Shown here in pieces: positions 25,736-35,196 of a stretch of DNA of 40,644 nt. The stretch is from Alphaproteobacteria bacterium HGW-Alphaproteobacteria-3 (lineage in GTDB: Bacteria; Pseudomonadota; Alphaproteobacteria; Parvibaculales; Parvibaculaceae). The first letter of the stretch is position 1. Each line of letters starts with the position of its first letter. The stretch is taken from the NCBI GenBank assembly GCA_002842875.1, contig PHEF01000016.1:1-40644 (forward strand), read 5' to 3'. A program made the translations under genes and the position numbers. Under the pieces are notes generated by a model that made no database searches, was not told the origin of the DNA, and saw only the letters and a program-made list of their open reading frames with translations.

Positions 25736-28700
25736 TCCCGTTCTTTGCGGAGCTGGCGGTGGCGACCAATTTCAGCTTCCTGCGCGGTGCCTCGCATGCA
25801 GAGGAACTGGTAATGGCGGCAGAGGCGCTGGAACTTTCCGCAATTGGCGTTGCCGACCGGAATACGCTTGCGGGCGTTGTGCGCGCTCACGCGGCCGCCA
25901 GGGAGGCGGGGATAAGACTGCTTGTCGGCGCAAGGCTTGTGCTGCAGGACGGCTTCGAGGTCATTGCCTATCCGCGAGACCGCGATGCCTATGGGCGGCT
26001 GACAAAGCTTCTCACGCGCGGCAATCGACGTGCGCCGAAAGGCGAATGTCACCTCGATATGGGCGACGTGCTTGCGTATGGGGAGGGGCATTGTTTCATC
26101 GCCATGCCGCCGGCCATTCCAGCCAAGGGTTTTTCCGGCAATCTCAAATTGCTGGCCGAGGCATTTCCCGGCTCTGTCTGGATCGGTCTGACGCCGCTTT
26201 ACCGGAGCGATGACAAGCGGCGCCACGCCATGCTCGTCCGGCTTTCGCGTGAAATGGAGATACCACTCGTCGCGACGAATGATGTTTTCTATCACATGCC
26301 GAACCGGAAGCCGCTTCACGATGTGCTCACCTGTATTCGGGAGCACTGCACGCTGAAGGAGGCCGGGTTCCGTCTTTCCGCAAATGCCGAGCGGCATTTG
26401 AAAAGCGGTGAGGAAATGGCGCGCCTTCTTGCAGACTGGCCGGAGGCGTTGGGTGCGACGAAAGAGATCGCCAGCCGTTGCCGTTTTTCTCTGGATGAAC
26501 TCCGCTACGAATATCCCGCCGATAATTTTTCGGAAAACGAGACACCGCAGGAACTTCTGACACGCCTGACGTGGGAAGGTGCGAGAGGGCATTTTCCGGA
26601 AGGAGTAGGCGAGAAGCTTGAGAAGACGATTGCGCGTGAACTCGCCATCATCGAGGAAAAGGCTTATGCGCCTTACTTCCTCACCGTTTACGACATCGTT
26701 CGAGAAGCGCGCCGTCTCGATATTCTCTGCCAAGGGCGGGGATCCGCCGCCAATTCGGTTGTCTGTTTCTGTCTCGGCATTACTTCCGTCAATCCGGTGG
26801 AAGTCGATCTCCTGTTCGAGCGGTTTGTTTCCAGGGATCGCGATGAGCCGCCGGATATCGATGTCGATTTCGAGCATGAGCGGCGTGAAGAGGTGATCCA
26901 GTACATTTACACGAAGTACGGTCGCCACCGGGCTGGCATCGCCGCAACGGTGATAACCTATCGTTCGCGCAGTGCCATTCGCGATGTTGGCAAGGTATTC
27001 GGTCTTTCCGAAGACGTCGTCACTGCGCTGTCGCGTTCGACATGGGGTTGGTCGAACACGGGCATATCGGCGGGGAATGCCGAGGAGATCGGACTCGATC
27101 CAAAAAATCCGCAATTGCGCCTGGCATTGAAACTCGCGAGCGAGCTCATCGGTTTTCCTCGCCATCTTTCGCAGCATGTTGGCGGCTTCGTCATCACGAA
27201 GGGTCCGCTTGAAGAGGTGGTGCCGATCCAGAATGCCGCGATGGAAGACCGGACCTTCGTGGAGTGGGACAAGGACGATCTCGATACGCTTGGTATCCTG
27301 AAAATCGACGTGCTGGCACTTGGCATGCTGACCTGCATTCGCAAGGCCTTCGATCTTCTCAAAAAGCATTACGGCGAGCGGATGACGCTTGCGAACGTGC
27401 CGCCGGGCGATGAGAAGGTCTACGACATGCTTTGCAACGCCGATGCGGTTGGCGTTTTTCAGGTCGAGAGCCGGGCGCAGATGTCGATGCTGCCGCGCCT
27501 CAAGCCACGCTGCTTCTACGATCTCGTAGTCGAAGTGGCGATCGTGCGGCCGGGGCCCATACAGGGGGATATGGTGCATCCCTATCTGCGGCGGCGGAGC
27601 GGACAGGAGAGGGTCGACTATCCCAGGAAAGAACTCGAAGACGTTCTGAAAAAGACTTACGGCGTGCCGCTCTTTCAAGAGCAGGCAATGAAAATTGCCA
27701 TCGTGGCGGCTGGCTTTACGCCCGGAGAATCCGATCGGTTGCGCCGCGCCATGGCCACGTTCCGCAAGTCGGGCACAATCGGCATGTATCGAGAGAAGTT
27801 TGTCGACGGGATGATGCGGAACGGTTACGAGCCCGATTTCGCGGAGCGTTGTTTCAAACAGATCGAAGGTTTTGCCGATTACGGTTTTCCCGAGAGCCAC
27901 GCCGCCGCCTTTGCGCGGCTTGCCTATGTTTCTGCCTGGCTTAAATGTCACTATCCGGACGTTTTCTGCGCGGCGATCCTCAATTCCCAGCCCATGGGTT
28001 TTTATGCGCCCGCACAGCTTGTTCGCGATGCGCGGGAGCATGGCGTGGAGGTCCGCCCCGTCGATGTGAACTACAGCGACTGGGATTGTACGCTCGAAGA
28101 GGTGGGGGCGGGGAAATGTGCCGTCAGGCTCGGTATCCGCCAGATAAAGGGCGTGCACGAGGCGACCGCACTTGCCATCGAAAGAAGTCGTGCTGGAGGC
28201 TTCGATTCCGTGCGGCATTTCTGGCTAAGGACGGGGCTTTATCCCCGCATCATCGAACGGTTGGCCGATGCGGATGCATTTCGTTCGATCGGTCTCGATC
28301 GCCGTGAGGCGCTCTGGGCTGTGCGTGGTCTTGGCGGATATGCGGGTGGCCAGAACGGCAAGATGCCGGCACCCCTGCCGCTTTTCGCTGTGCTGGAGGA
28401 AGGTGGTTTGCAACGGGAAGAGGAGACGGACCTGCCCGCGATGCCACCCGGCGAGCATGTCGTGCTCGATTATGCAACGCTCCGGCTCTCGCTGAAGGCG
28501 CATCCGCTCTCTTTTCTCCGCGATCGCTTCGCGGCGTGTGGCGTCATTCCCAATGCAAGGTTGAAGGATGTCGAGGCAGGCAGGCGGGTGTCGCTTGCGG
28601 GGCTTGTCCTCGTTCGCCAACGGCCCGGCACGGCGAGCGGTGTGATCTTCGCGACACTGGAGGACGAAACCGGTGTCGCCAACATCATCATCTGGCCGAA

Positions 28701-28986
28701 ACTTTACGAAAAGTGCCGCCGGATCGTGCTCACATCAAGGTTGCTGTTCGTACGCGGCCGTGTGCAGAGGGAAGGTATCGTGATCCATGTGGTGGCCGAC
28801 GACCTTGAAGACTGGACACAGGAACTCGGCCTTCTCTCATCGGAAGATTTCGGCGAGGCCACGATTGCACGGGCCGATGGCGTAAAGCATCCGGAGCACG
28901 ACTCCCGCGACGGCAATCGCAACAAGGAAGAACAGAAGCGCATGCGCGCTGCGCGTTTCGTTCCCCGGAGCCGCGACTTTCACTGA
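25732..28986 (+). CDS. dnaE2: Error-prone DNA polymerase III alpha subunit DnaE2 (ImuC)
   Basis: A 1084-residue C-family polymerase. An N-terminal PHP domain (NFSFLRGASHAEELV) precedes the polymerase core with catalytic D375 and D377 in PDIDVDFEHERREEVI. Later come LKIDVLALGMLTCI, VRPGPIQGDMVHPYL and GFPESHAAAFARLAYVSAWLKCH, all DnaE2 signatures. The C-terminal region carries an OB-fold (VSLAGLVLVRQRPGTASGVIF). The enzyme performs mutagenic bypass when induced by DNA damage. Translation is coupled to imuB by a four-base overlap. Length is normal. Confidence 0.94.
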   Translation: MIPFFAELAVATNFSFLRGASHAEELVMAAEALELSAIGVADRNTLAGVVRAHAAAREAGIRLLVGARLVLQDGFEVIAYPRDRDAYGRLTKLLTRGNRRAPKGECHLDMGDVLAYGEGHCFIAMPPAIPAKGFSGNLKLLAEAFPGSVWIGLTPLYRSDDKRRHAMLVRLSREMEIPLVATNDVFYHMPNRKPLHDVLTCIREHCTLKEAGFRLSANAERHLKSGEEMARLLADWPEALGATKEIASRCRFSLDELRYEYPADNFSENETPQELLTRLTWEGARGHFPEGVGEKLEKTIARELAIIEEKAYAPYFLTVYDIVREARRLDILCQGRGSAANSVVCFCLGITSVNPVEVDLLFERFVSRDRDEPPDIDVDFEHERREEVIQYIYTKYGRHRAGIAATVITYRSRSAIRDVGKVFGLSEDVVTALSRSTWGWSNTGISAGNAEEIGLDPKNPQLRLALKLASELIGFPRHLSQHVGGFVITKGPLEEVVPIQNAAMEDRTFVEWDKDDLDTLGILKIDVLALGMLTCIRKAFDLLKKHYGERMTLANVPPGDEKVYDMLCNADAVGVFQVESRAQMSMLPRLKPRCFYDLVVEVAIVRPGPIQGDMVHPYLRRRSGQERVDYPRKELEDVLKKTYGVPLFQEQAMKIAIVAAGFTPGESDRLRRAMATFRKSGTIGMYREKFVDGMMRNGYEPDFAERCFKQIEGFADYGFPESHAAAFARLAYVSAWLKCHYPDVFCAAILNSQPMGFYAPAQLVRDAREHGVEVRPVDVNYSDWDCTLEEVGAGKCAVRLGIRQIKGVHEATALAIERSRAGGFDSVRHFWLRTGLYPRIIERLADADAFRSIGLDRREALWAVRGLGGYAGGQNGKMPAPLPLFAVLEEGGLQREEETDLPAMPPGEHVVLDYATLRLSLKAHPLSFLRDRFAACGVIPNARLKDVEAGRRVSLAGLVLVRQRPGTASGVIFATLEDETGVANIIIWPKLYEKCRRIVLTSRLLFVRGRVQREGIVIHVVADDLEDWTQELGLLSSEDFGEATIARADGVKHPEHDSRDGNRNKEEQKRMRAARFVPRSRDFH

Positions 28987-29005
28987 GCAGCGGGAACCGG
29001 GGATA

Positions 29006-29395
29006 TCATTTGCCGCGCAGGACCGCGAACTGGACGGCGCTGCCTCCGATCTCCGTCACTACGAAGAGCCAGAGAACGGGTGTCGCGCCCTCCATCATCG
29101 CGTAGACGATGAGCCCCGCAACGGCGAGGCGGGCCAAAGCATCGGTCCGTGCGAGGAAGGGCGAGGGAATGCGCAGGCGCGCGAGCGCCCAAACGACACC
29201 AAGCACCCCCATGATGTGCACGAACATCATCGCGAGAGGACCCATCTCGAACAAAATCGCCGGCGTTCCGAAGCCCAGCCAGCGGTCGAGAACATAGATG
29301 AGGGCGATCACCGCCTCGGCGATAAAGGGCAATGCGAAGGGCAAAGTCACCGCAAGGTCTGCCCAGGCGACACCCCGAATCGTTTTTTCCTGCAT
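29006..29395 (-). CDS. Small four-helix membrane protein
   Basis: A 129-residue protein with four hydrophobic segments (about 12-36, 46-70, 84-101, 105-124). The start at 29395 follows GAGGAAAAGAC. I do not recognise a named family. It is convergent with dnaE2 (19 bp between stops) and divergent from the exporter operon. Confidence 0.7.
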   Translation of the reverse strand: MQEKTIRGVAWADLAVTLPFALPFIAEAVIALIYVLDRWLGFGTPAILFEMGPLAMMFVHIMGVLGVVWALARLRIPSPFLARTDALARLAVAGLIVYAMMEGATPVLWLFVVTEIGGSAVQFAVLRGK

Positions 29396-29515
29396 GTCTT
29401 TTCCTCATTCGGTCTGCGGCATTCCGCCCTGGAGTTGTCCCCGGATGCCGCCGCCCCCCTATCTTCTGCTATAAGCAAGGTCACGTGAACAGCCCGAAGC
29501 ATCGGCGGAGGCGTT

Positions 29516-30547
29516 TTGCAACGACGTACAATCTGGGCAGGCGGCGCTGCCGCAGTCGCCCTCGCGGCAACTATCCTCGTTTATTTCACCTATTTTCTGC
29601 CCCCGGAGGTCGCAACGACGCCTCCAAGCAGAGGAGTTGCGGTGGAAGCGGTCTATGCCACCGGCACGGTGGAACCCCTCCGCTATGCGCATGTCGGAAC
29701 GAAAATTGCGGGGCCCATTACCGAAGTGCTGAAGCATGAAGGCGAGTCCGTGGAGCGTGGCAACATCCTTGCCGTTATCGAAGCCAGCGAAGACATCACG
29801 CGGGTGCAGGAGCTCGCCGCACGAATGAAGCTCACCGCCGCGGAGCTCGATCGCGCCCGTCAACTCAGACGCACGGGCAATGCGAGCCAGGCGACACTCG
29901 ATCAGGCAGAGAGCGCCCATTCCGCGGCCGTTGCTGCCTACAGGGGGGCGAAAGCACGGCTCGACGACCATTTCATCACGGCGCCCATTTCGGGAGATGT
30001 GCTGCGTTCCGAAAACAGGATCAAGGTTGGCGACATGGTGCAGCCGGGCCAGATTCTATTCATGGTTGGCGATCCTGCGGAACTGCAGATCGATGCGGAA
30101 GTGGACGAGGAGGACATCGTCAAGGTCAATCCCGGGCAGGAAGCGTTGATCCGCGCCGATGCCTTTCCGGGGCAAGCACTCAGGGCGGAGGTGCGGCGCA
30201 TCACGCCTTATGGCGACCCCGTTGGACGGACCTACCGTGTCTATCTTGCGTTGCCGGAAAACACGCCACTCATTTCCGGAATGACGACCGAAATCAACAT
30301 CGTCGTGCGGCGCGAGGAGAATGCGCTTCTCGTTCCCGTCTCGTCCCTGTCGGGGAAATCCGTCTGGGTCGTTTCGGGCGGTGCGGCGCGGCTGCAGGAA
30401 GTCGAACTCGGCGCTGTGGGGCAAGTGAATGCCGAGATTCTCTCCGGTCTTGCGGAGGATGCGATGGTCATAGTCGATCCGCCATCCGGTCTTGTGGAGG
30501 GCGACAGTGTGCGGACAAGGCCAATGTCCGCTGCTGCCGCCACGTAA
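29516..30547 (+). CDS. HlyD/MacA-type periplasmic adaptor of an ABC exporter
   Basis: A 343-residue adaptor with one N-terminal membrane anchor (about 5-27), a split biotinyl-lipoyl domain (TKIAGPITEVLKHEGESVERGNILAVIE and HFITAPISGDVLRSENRIKVGDMVQPGQ), a short coiled-coil hairpin between them and a beta-barrel/membrane-proximal part. The start codon is TTG at 29516, preceded by CGGAGG. It is followed 12 bases later by the permease gene. The order adaptor-permease-ATPase is that of the cyanobacterial DevBCA glycolipid exporter and of MacA-MacB-like systems. Substrate unknown. Confidence 0.87.
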   Translation: MQRRTIWAGGAAAVALAATILVYFTYFLPPEVATTPPSRGVAVEAVYATGTVEPLRYAHVGTKIAGPITEVLKHEGESVERGNILAVIEASEDITRVQELAARMKLTAAELDRARQLRRTGNASQATLDQAESAHSAAVAAYRGAKARLDDHFITAPISGDVLRSENRIKVGDMVQPGQILFMVGDPAELQIDAEVDEEDIVKVNPGQEALIRADAFPGQALRAEVRRITPYGDPVGRTYRVYLALPENTPLISGMTTEINIVVRREENALLVPVSSLSGKSVWVVSGGAARLQEVELGAVGQVNAEILSGLAEDAMVIVDPPSGLVEGDSVRTRPMSAAAAT

Positions 30548-30559
30548 GCGAGGACGCCC

Positions 30560-31810
30560 GTGTTCTGGCAGGTCGCCATAAGCATCGCCGCGGCGCAACT
30601 CCTCCACAGGCGGCGCCAGACCATCGTGTCCACGTTGGGCGTAGCGCTCGGTGTCGGCTTCTTCATCGCCACTTCGTCGGTGATGTCCGGATCGGAAAAT
30701 GACCTCGTGCAGCGGCTGGTGAACAACTCACCGCACATCACGATGAAGGATGAATTTCGTACGGCTGCGAAACAGCCGATCTTCGTGGCCATGCCGGATG
30801 CGACCGTCAAGCTTACGAACACGAAGCCGCGCGAGTATCTTCGCGGCATCAAGAATTACGGTGCGATCATCGACGAACTCTCGCAACAAAACGATGTGAT
30901 TGCCGAGGCGGCACTGACCGGACAGGCGATCGTCCGGTATGCGAGCAAGGATGTCGGTGCGTCCATCGCGGGGATCGACCCCGAGAAGGAACGCTATCTC
31001 ACGACTGTCGAACGCGACATGCGCGAAGGAAGCCTGATGCGGCTCAAGACCGCATCGCAAGGTATCGTCATTGGGCGCGGCATGTCGGCCAGGCTTGGGC
31101 TCGGCATGGACGATCTCGCGACGGTCGTTTCGCCAACCGGGCTCGTCCGGCGCATGAAAGTGGTCGGCATCTTCAGCACAGGCAATCTGCTGCTCGACGA
31201 AGGGCAGGTCTACATGCTGATCAAGGATGCGCAGGTGCTGCTCGACAAGCCGTTCATCGCCAACAGAATCCGGATCAAGATCGGCGATCCCGACCAGGCG
31301 GAGAGTTTCGCGGCGCGCATCGAAAGCCGATGGGGGTATCGCTCGGAATCCTGGCAGGAAGTGAACCGCGACTTCCTCGGCCTTTTCGTGATCCGCAACA
31401 CGATTACCTATTCGATTGTGGGGGCGATCATGGTGGTGGCGTCGTTCGGCATCTTCAACATCATCTCGACCATCGTGATGGAGAAGAGGCGCGACATCGC
31501 CATTCTCATGTCGATGGGGTTTCGGGCCTACGACATCCAGGCGATCTTTCTCGTGCAGGGAGCGGTGGTCGGGATCGTGGGTATGCTGCTTGGCTGGTGC
31601 ATCGGGCTCGTGCTGCTGCAGATGCTTGCCTCGATCGAATTCACCATTCCCGGCATGTCGGAGAAGCAGCATATCGTGCTCGACCGTGGATTCTTCCAGT
31701 TCGCGCTGGGCGGTTTCTTCTCGCTGGTATCGGCGGTCGGCGCCGCCTGGTATCCGGCGCGAAAGGCATCGCAGGTCCGGCCCGTCGATATCATTCGGGG
31801 GGCGGCATGA
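30560..31810 (+). CDS. FtsX/MacB-type ABC exporter permease
   Basis: A 416-residue permease with a GTG start. It has one N-terminal transmembrane helix (about 20-42), a large periplasmic MacB_PCD domain (about 45-280) and three C-terminal helices (about 285-410) with the FtsX-family string FNIISTIVMEKRRDIAILMSMGF and a terminal PARKASQVRPVDIIRG. It acts with the neighbouring adaptor and ATPase to move a substrate from the inner membrane or periplasm. It overlaps the ATPase gene as ATGA. Confidence 0.88.
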   Translation: MFWQVAISIAAAQLLHRRRQTIVSTLGVALGVGFFIATSSVMSGSENDLVQRLVNNSPHITMKDEFRTAAKQPIFVAMPDATVKLTNTKPREYLRGIKNYGAIIDELSQQNDVIAEAALTGQAIVRYASKDVGASIAGIDPEKERYLTTVERDMREGSLMRLKTASQGIVIGRGMSARLGLGMDDLATVVSPTGLVRRMKVVGIFSTGNLLLDEGQVYMLIKDAQVLLDKPFIANRIRIKIGDPDQAESFAARIESRWGYRSESWQEVNRDFLGLFVIRNTITYSIVGAIMVVASFGIFNIISTIVMEKRRDIAILMSMGFRAYDIQAIFLVQGAVVGIVGMLLGWCIGLVLLQMLASIEFTIPGMSEKQHIVLDRGFFQFALGGFFSLVSAVGAAWYPARKASQVRPVDIIRGAA

Positions 31811-32502
31811 GCGACGGCCATCCGCTGATCGAGGCGCGTGGCGTCTCGCGTATCCTGCAGGAGACCGTTCCGGTAATGCTTGTCCGGGATATCGATATCG
31901 GTGTCGGGCATGGAGAGTTCGTGAGTGTGACGGGGCCATCCGGATCGGGAAAGTCGTCGCTCCTCTACCTCCTCGGCCTTCTGGATGTGCCGACTTCCGG
32001 CAGCGTATTTCTCGACGGGGAAGATACGACCGGTCTCGACGCAGACGCGCTCGCGGCGATGAGGCTTCGCAAGATCGGCTTTGTTTTCCAGTTCCATTTT
32101 CTGTTACCGGAATTTTCGGTCGTGCAGAACGTGATGCTGCCGATGCGGCGCCTCGGCCGGCAAAGCGAGGCGGAGATGACGGAGCGCGGCCACAAGTTGC
32201 TTGATGAACTGGATATTGCCGACCAAGCGAAGAAACGGCCCGATCAGCTTTCCGGCGGGCAACGGCAGAGAGTTGCGATCGCACGGGCGCTTGCAAACGA
32301 TCCGGCGCTCATCCTTGCCGACGAACCGACCGGCAATCTCGACAGCAAGAACAGCGAGATCGTGCAGGAGATTTTCGCGAAGCTGGTGCGCGAAGAGGGA
32401 AGGACCGTCGTTGCGGTGACGCACGAGCCCGGTTTCGCGGAGGCAACCGACCGCAACATCCACCTTGTGGACGGACGCGTCGACCGCGATACAAAGCGTT
32501 AG
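31807..32502 (+). CDS. LolD/MacB-type ABC exporter ATPase
   Basis: A 231-residue ATPase of the lipoprotein/macrolide exporter class. Walker A is GPSGSGKS (about residues 43-50), the signature is LSGGQRQRVAIARAL, Walker B is LILADEPTGNLDS, and the switch His lies in VAVTHEP. It is the third gene of the exporter operon. Its stop overlaps the end of the convergent VWA pseudogene by four bases. The family spans LolD, MacB and DevA, so the cargo remains open. Confidence 0.9.
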   Translation: MSDGHPLIEARGVSRILQETVPVMLVRDIDIGVGHGEFVSVTGPSGSGKSSLLYLLGLLDVPTSGSVFLDGEDTTGLDADALAAMRLRKIGFVFQFHFLLPEFSVVQNVMLPMRRLGRQSEAEMTERGHKLLDELDIADQAKKRPDQLSGGQRQRVAIARALANDPALILADEPTGNLDSKNSEIVQEIFAKLVREEGRTVVAVTHEPGFAEATDRNIHLVDGRVDRDTKR

Positions 32503-33582
32503 CGGGAGAGTTCCCGCATCGCATGATCGAGGCCTTCGAGCGTCAGCGGGAACATGCGCTCGCCCATGATCTGCTTGATGATCTGAAGCGAAGGCGTGTA
32601 TTCCCAATGCCGCTCGGGGATCGGATTGATCCAGATGCAGCTTTCGTAGATCTGGTTGACGCGTTCGAGCCAGATGCCGCCCGGTTCCTCGTTCCAGTGC
32701 TCAACGGAGCCGCCGGCATAAGTGATTTCATAGGGCGACATGGTGGCATCGCCGACGAAAATCACTTTGTAATCAGAGGGATACTTGTGGAGCACGTCCC
32801 AGGTGGTGAGCTTCTCCGTATGGCGGCGGCGATTGTCCTTCCAGACGCCTTCGTAGAGGCAGTTGTGGAAGTAGAAATATTCGAGGTTCTTGAATTCGGT
32901 GCGCGCGGCCGAGAAAAGCTCCTCGCATAGCTTGATGTGGCTGTCCATTGAGCCGCCGATATCGAAGAAAATCAATACGTTGATCTTGTTGCGGCGCTCG
33001 GGACGCATGATCAGGTCGAGATAACCCTGATGCGCCGTCGCCTTGATGGTGCCGTCGAGATCGAGTTCCGTCGGTGCGCCTTCACGCGCGAAGCGGCGCA
33101 GGCGGCGCAGCGCCACCTTGATGTTGCGTGTGCCGAGCTCGATCTGGTCGTCGAGGTTCTTGTATTCGCGCTTGTCCCAGACCTTCACGGCCTTGCCGTG
33201 GCGGCCTTCCTTCTGACCGATGCGGACGCCTTCCGGGTTGTAACCATTTGCACCGAAAGGAGAAGTTCCGCCCGTGCCGATCCAGCGCCTTCTCTTCCTC
33301 GGTCAGGAATTTCTCGGTGAGGGCGCGGAGCCATTCTTCCGGTATCTGGGCGATGTCGCCTTCGCCCACCTGTTCCAAGCCCTTGAAAACATGAGAGAAA
33401 ACGAGGTCGAACTTGTCGAGGTTGCGTTCGTCCTTCACCAGCGCAGAGCGCGAGAGGTAGTAGAAATCCTCAACCTTGCGGTCGATGACGTCGGCGTCCA
33501 TGGCCTCCAGCAGCGTGAGATATTCACGCAAGCTGACGGGCACGTTGGCCTTTTTGAGTTCATGGAAGAAATGGACGAACAT
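32499..33582 (-). pseudogene. VWA-domain protein (CoxE/COG3552-like), frameshifted by an internal deletion
   Basis: The N-terminal part reads MFVHFFHELKKANVPVSLRE to FLTEEEKAL in one frame (33582 to about 33290). The sequence then continues in a second frame as IGTGGTSPFGANGYNPEGVRIG through a VWA domain (NVLIFFDIGGSMDSHI, a slightly altered MIDAS motif) to the stop at 32499. In the family as I know it about 30 residues separate KAL from WIGTGG; here they are missing and the frame is lost. The join has a TGG microhomology. The downstream part has an ATG at 33188 and might be made alone. Partner MoxR-type ATPases usually sit just upstream, but here the likely one is 6.7 kb away at the window edge. 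Confidence 0.75.
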
Positions 33583-33666
33583 GGGCGTTCCCGAAAATCT
33601 GGAATGACATTTGGGCGCAGTCTAGGGCCTATGGGGCCCGGTTTGAAGGGGTGGGAGTGTTCATTT

Positions 33667-34173
33667 ATGGACCGGGGATATCCAGGAATTTTTCTTTTGA
33701 TGCTTGGGCTTACCGCTTGCGCGGCTGCTGCGGCGGAGAGCCCGTGGGCGGCGGAGGGGCAGGCGAAAGCCGATATTGAAGCCTGTATTGCACAAGCGCC
33801 GGAAAGCGAGGGAAACGCCGGACGAGACTGCGGTGACCGGTTTTTCATGCGGTGTGCTGAGGCCGGCGACTGGACGACGCTTGCCATGCTCACCTGCCAG
33901 GGGGAGGTGAGGGATTATTGGGAGAGCGTTGTGGCGGCGCGTGAGGAGGCGGTGATTGCCAAGGAAGATCAACGCCTTACGGACTGGGTGGCAGCGAGCG
34001 GCGCGACCTATGAGGCGTATCGCGAGGCCCGTTGCGTGCGGTTTCGAATCCCGATGGGCACGATGTATGGGCCCATGCTCGTGGGCTGCCAGAGCGAAAT
34101 GGCGCGGGAAAGGGCGGAAGATCTGGCGGATTTCCTGGGCGACGAGCCGTTGATCGTGCCGGAGCCCGAGTGA
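33667..34173 (+). CDS. LprI-like (DUF1311) exported protein
   Basis: A 168-residue exported protein, possibly a lipoprotein: a hydrophobic signal with LTAC lies near residues 14-18. The remainder carries spaced cysteines (AC at 39, DC at 55, RC at 63, TC at 77, RC at 125, GC at 142) and a W-rich LTCQGEVRDYWESVV and YREARCVRF pattern recalling the lysozyme-inhibitor LprI N-terminal family. Start ATG 33667 is chosen at the beginning of the signal segment. It is divergent from the VWA pseudogene, with 84 bp between them. Confidence 0.72.
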   Translation: MDRGYPGIFLLMLGLTACAAAAAESPWAAEGQAKADIEACIAQAPESEGNAGRDCGDRFFMRCAEAGDWTTLAMLTCQGEVRDYWESVVAAREEAVIAKEDQRLTDWVAASGATYEAYREARCVRFRIPMGTMYGPMLVGCQSEMARERAEDLADFLGDEPLIVPEPE

Positions 34174-34188
34174 ATTGTGACGGTGGTT

Positions 34189-34204
34189 GCGGGGATATCC
34201 CCGC
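34189..34204. repeat. Perfect 16-bp palindrome GCGGGGATATCCCCGC
   Basis: A loopless perfect inverted repeat in the 213-bp gap between the LprI-like and SDR genes. It contains the GATATCCCCG core also seen at 16184-16191 (GGGGATAT). It is more like an operator than a terminator because it lacks a loop and a T-run. Confidence 0.5.
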
Positions 34205-34247
34205 CACGACGTAACCCCTTGGCGCGGCTCGCGGATTCGGCGTTTGC

Positions 34248-34287
34248 GGGATAAGCCGTACCCGAGTGTCACATGAATGTCATCGAA
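34248..34287 (-). repeat. 40-bp conserved intergenic motif, copy 2
   Basis: On the minus strand this reads TTCGATGACATTC, then TGACA, CGG and finally CGGCTTATCCC, matching 16210-16249 at 32 of 40 positions without gaps. On the plus strand it contains GTGTCAC-ATGA-ATGTCAT (34266-34283), two half-sites with an 11-bp period like a PhoB box. Both copies lie beyond the 3' end of minus-strand genes. Confidence 0.6.
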
Positions 34288-34386
34288 ACGTCACGAACGG
34301 GGATTCGTATCGATCAGTATACGGATGAAGTGAGCTTGTCCCCGGTGGGGATTTCCCCCCAACCCCTCAAAAACTTATGCCCGGTT

Positions 34387-35196
34387 TCAGGGTATCTGCT
34401 TTTGGGCGGCGGGTTCGCGGGCGGTGAAGGCGGTCAATTGCTTCACGAGGCCGTTGTCGACCGCACGAGGCATGAACTGCTGCACGAAGATGAAGAAGCG
34501 CTCGGGCCCGGCGGGATAGATCGTCCGCTTGCCCCGGACGGCACCGCGCCAGATGCGCCGCGCGACCTTCTCCGGCGCGTCGAGCTTCATGGCGAAAGGT
34601 TCGACCAGTGCATCGAATTCCTTCGCGGCGGGGGTGCGGACCGCGCGCGGCGCGGCATAGGTGACGCCGATCCCCTCGGACTGCAATTCGCGGCGGAGCG
34701 CATCCGACAGGCCGCGAAGGCCGAACTTCGTTGCGGAGTAGACGGCGAAGAGCGGAAAGGCGATGTCGCCGAACATCGACCCGACATTGACGATACGCGG
34801 CTTCTTCGAACGGCGGAGCATGGGCAGGAGGTCGCGCGCGAGGAGAAGGGGGGCGGCGAGGTTTGTCGCGATCATCGCCTCGACCGAGCGATCGTCCATT
34901 GTGGAAAGGGGACCGGTGCGGACAACGCCCGCATTGTTGATCAGCATGTCGACGCGGCCGCCCGCCTGCATGCATGCCTCGCGAAGGAGGCGGCGCCCGT
35001 CCGGTACGGTCACGTCGGCCTGCACGAGAATGGGCGGCAACGCAGCGCGAAGCGTGTCGGCGACTTCGGCAAGCGGTTCCGCGCGGCGGCCTGCGAGGAC
35101 GAGTTGCGCACCGCTCTTTGCGGCTTCGCGCGCCAGCGCCGCGCCGATGCCCGACCCCGCGCCCGTTATGACGACGACTTGCGCATCACGCTGCAT
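34387..35196 (-). CDS. Short-chain dehydrogenase/reductase (SDR), last gene of the hemolysin-family operon
   Basis: A 269-residue classical SDR: the cofactor motif is TGAGSGIG (residues 11-18), the structural motif is NNAG (87-90), and the catalytic residues are S140, Y153 and K157 (VYSATKFGL). The start at 35196 is chosen because AGAGGA lies nine bases upstream; ATG 35205 has that element directly abutting it. It overlaps the end of the TenA-like gene by 11 bases, so it is translationally coupled to it. Likely an oxidoreductase acting on the operon's product or intermediate; the substrate is unknown. Confidence 0.88.
   Translation of the reverse strand: MQRDAQVVVITGAGSGIGAALAREAAKSGAQLVLAGRRAEPLAEVADTLRAALPPILVQADVTVPDGRRLLREACMQAGGRVDMLINNAGVVRTGPLSTMDDRSVEAMIATNLAAPLLLARDLLPMLRRSKKPRIVNVGSMFGDIAFPLFAVYSATKFGLRGLSDALRRELQSEGIGVTYAAPRAVRTPAAKEFDALVEPFAMKLDAPEKVARRIWRGAVRGKRTIYPAGPERFFIFVQQFMPRAVDNGLVKQLTAFTAREPAAQKQIP

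Noticed and set aside
25684..28218. An 844-codon open frame on the minus strand
   Set aside because: It is wholly antisense to dnaE2, which has clear family motifs. The reverse frame shows no domain.
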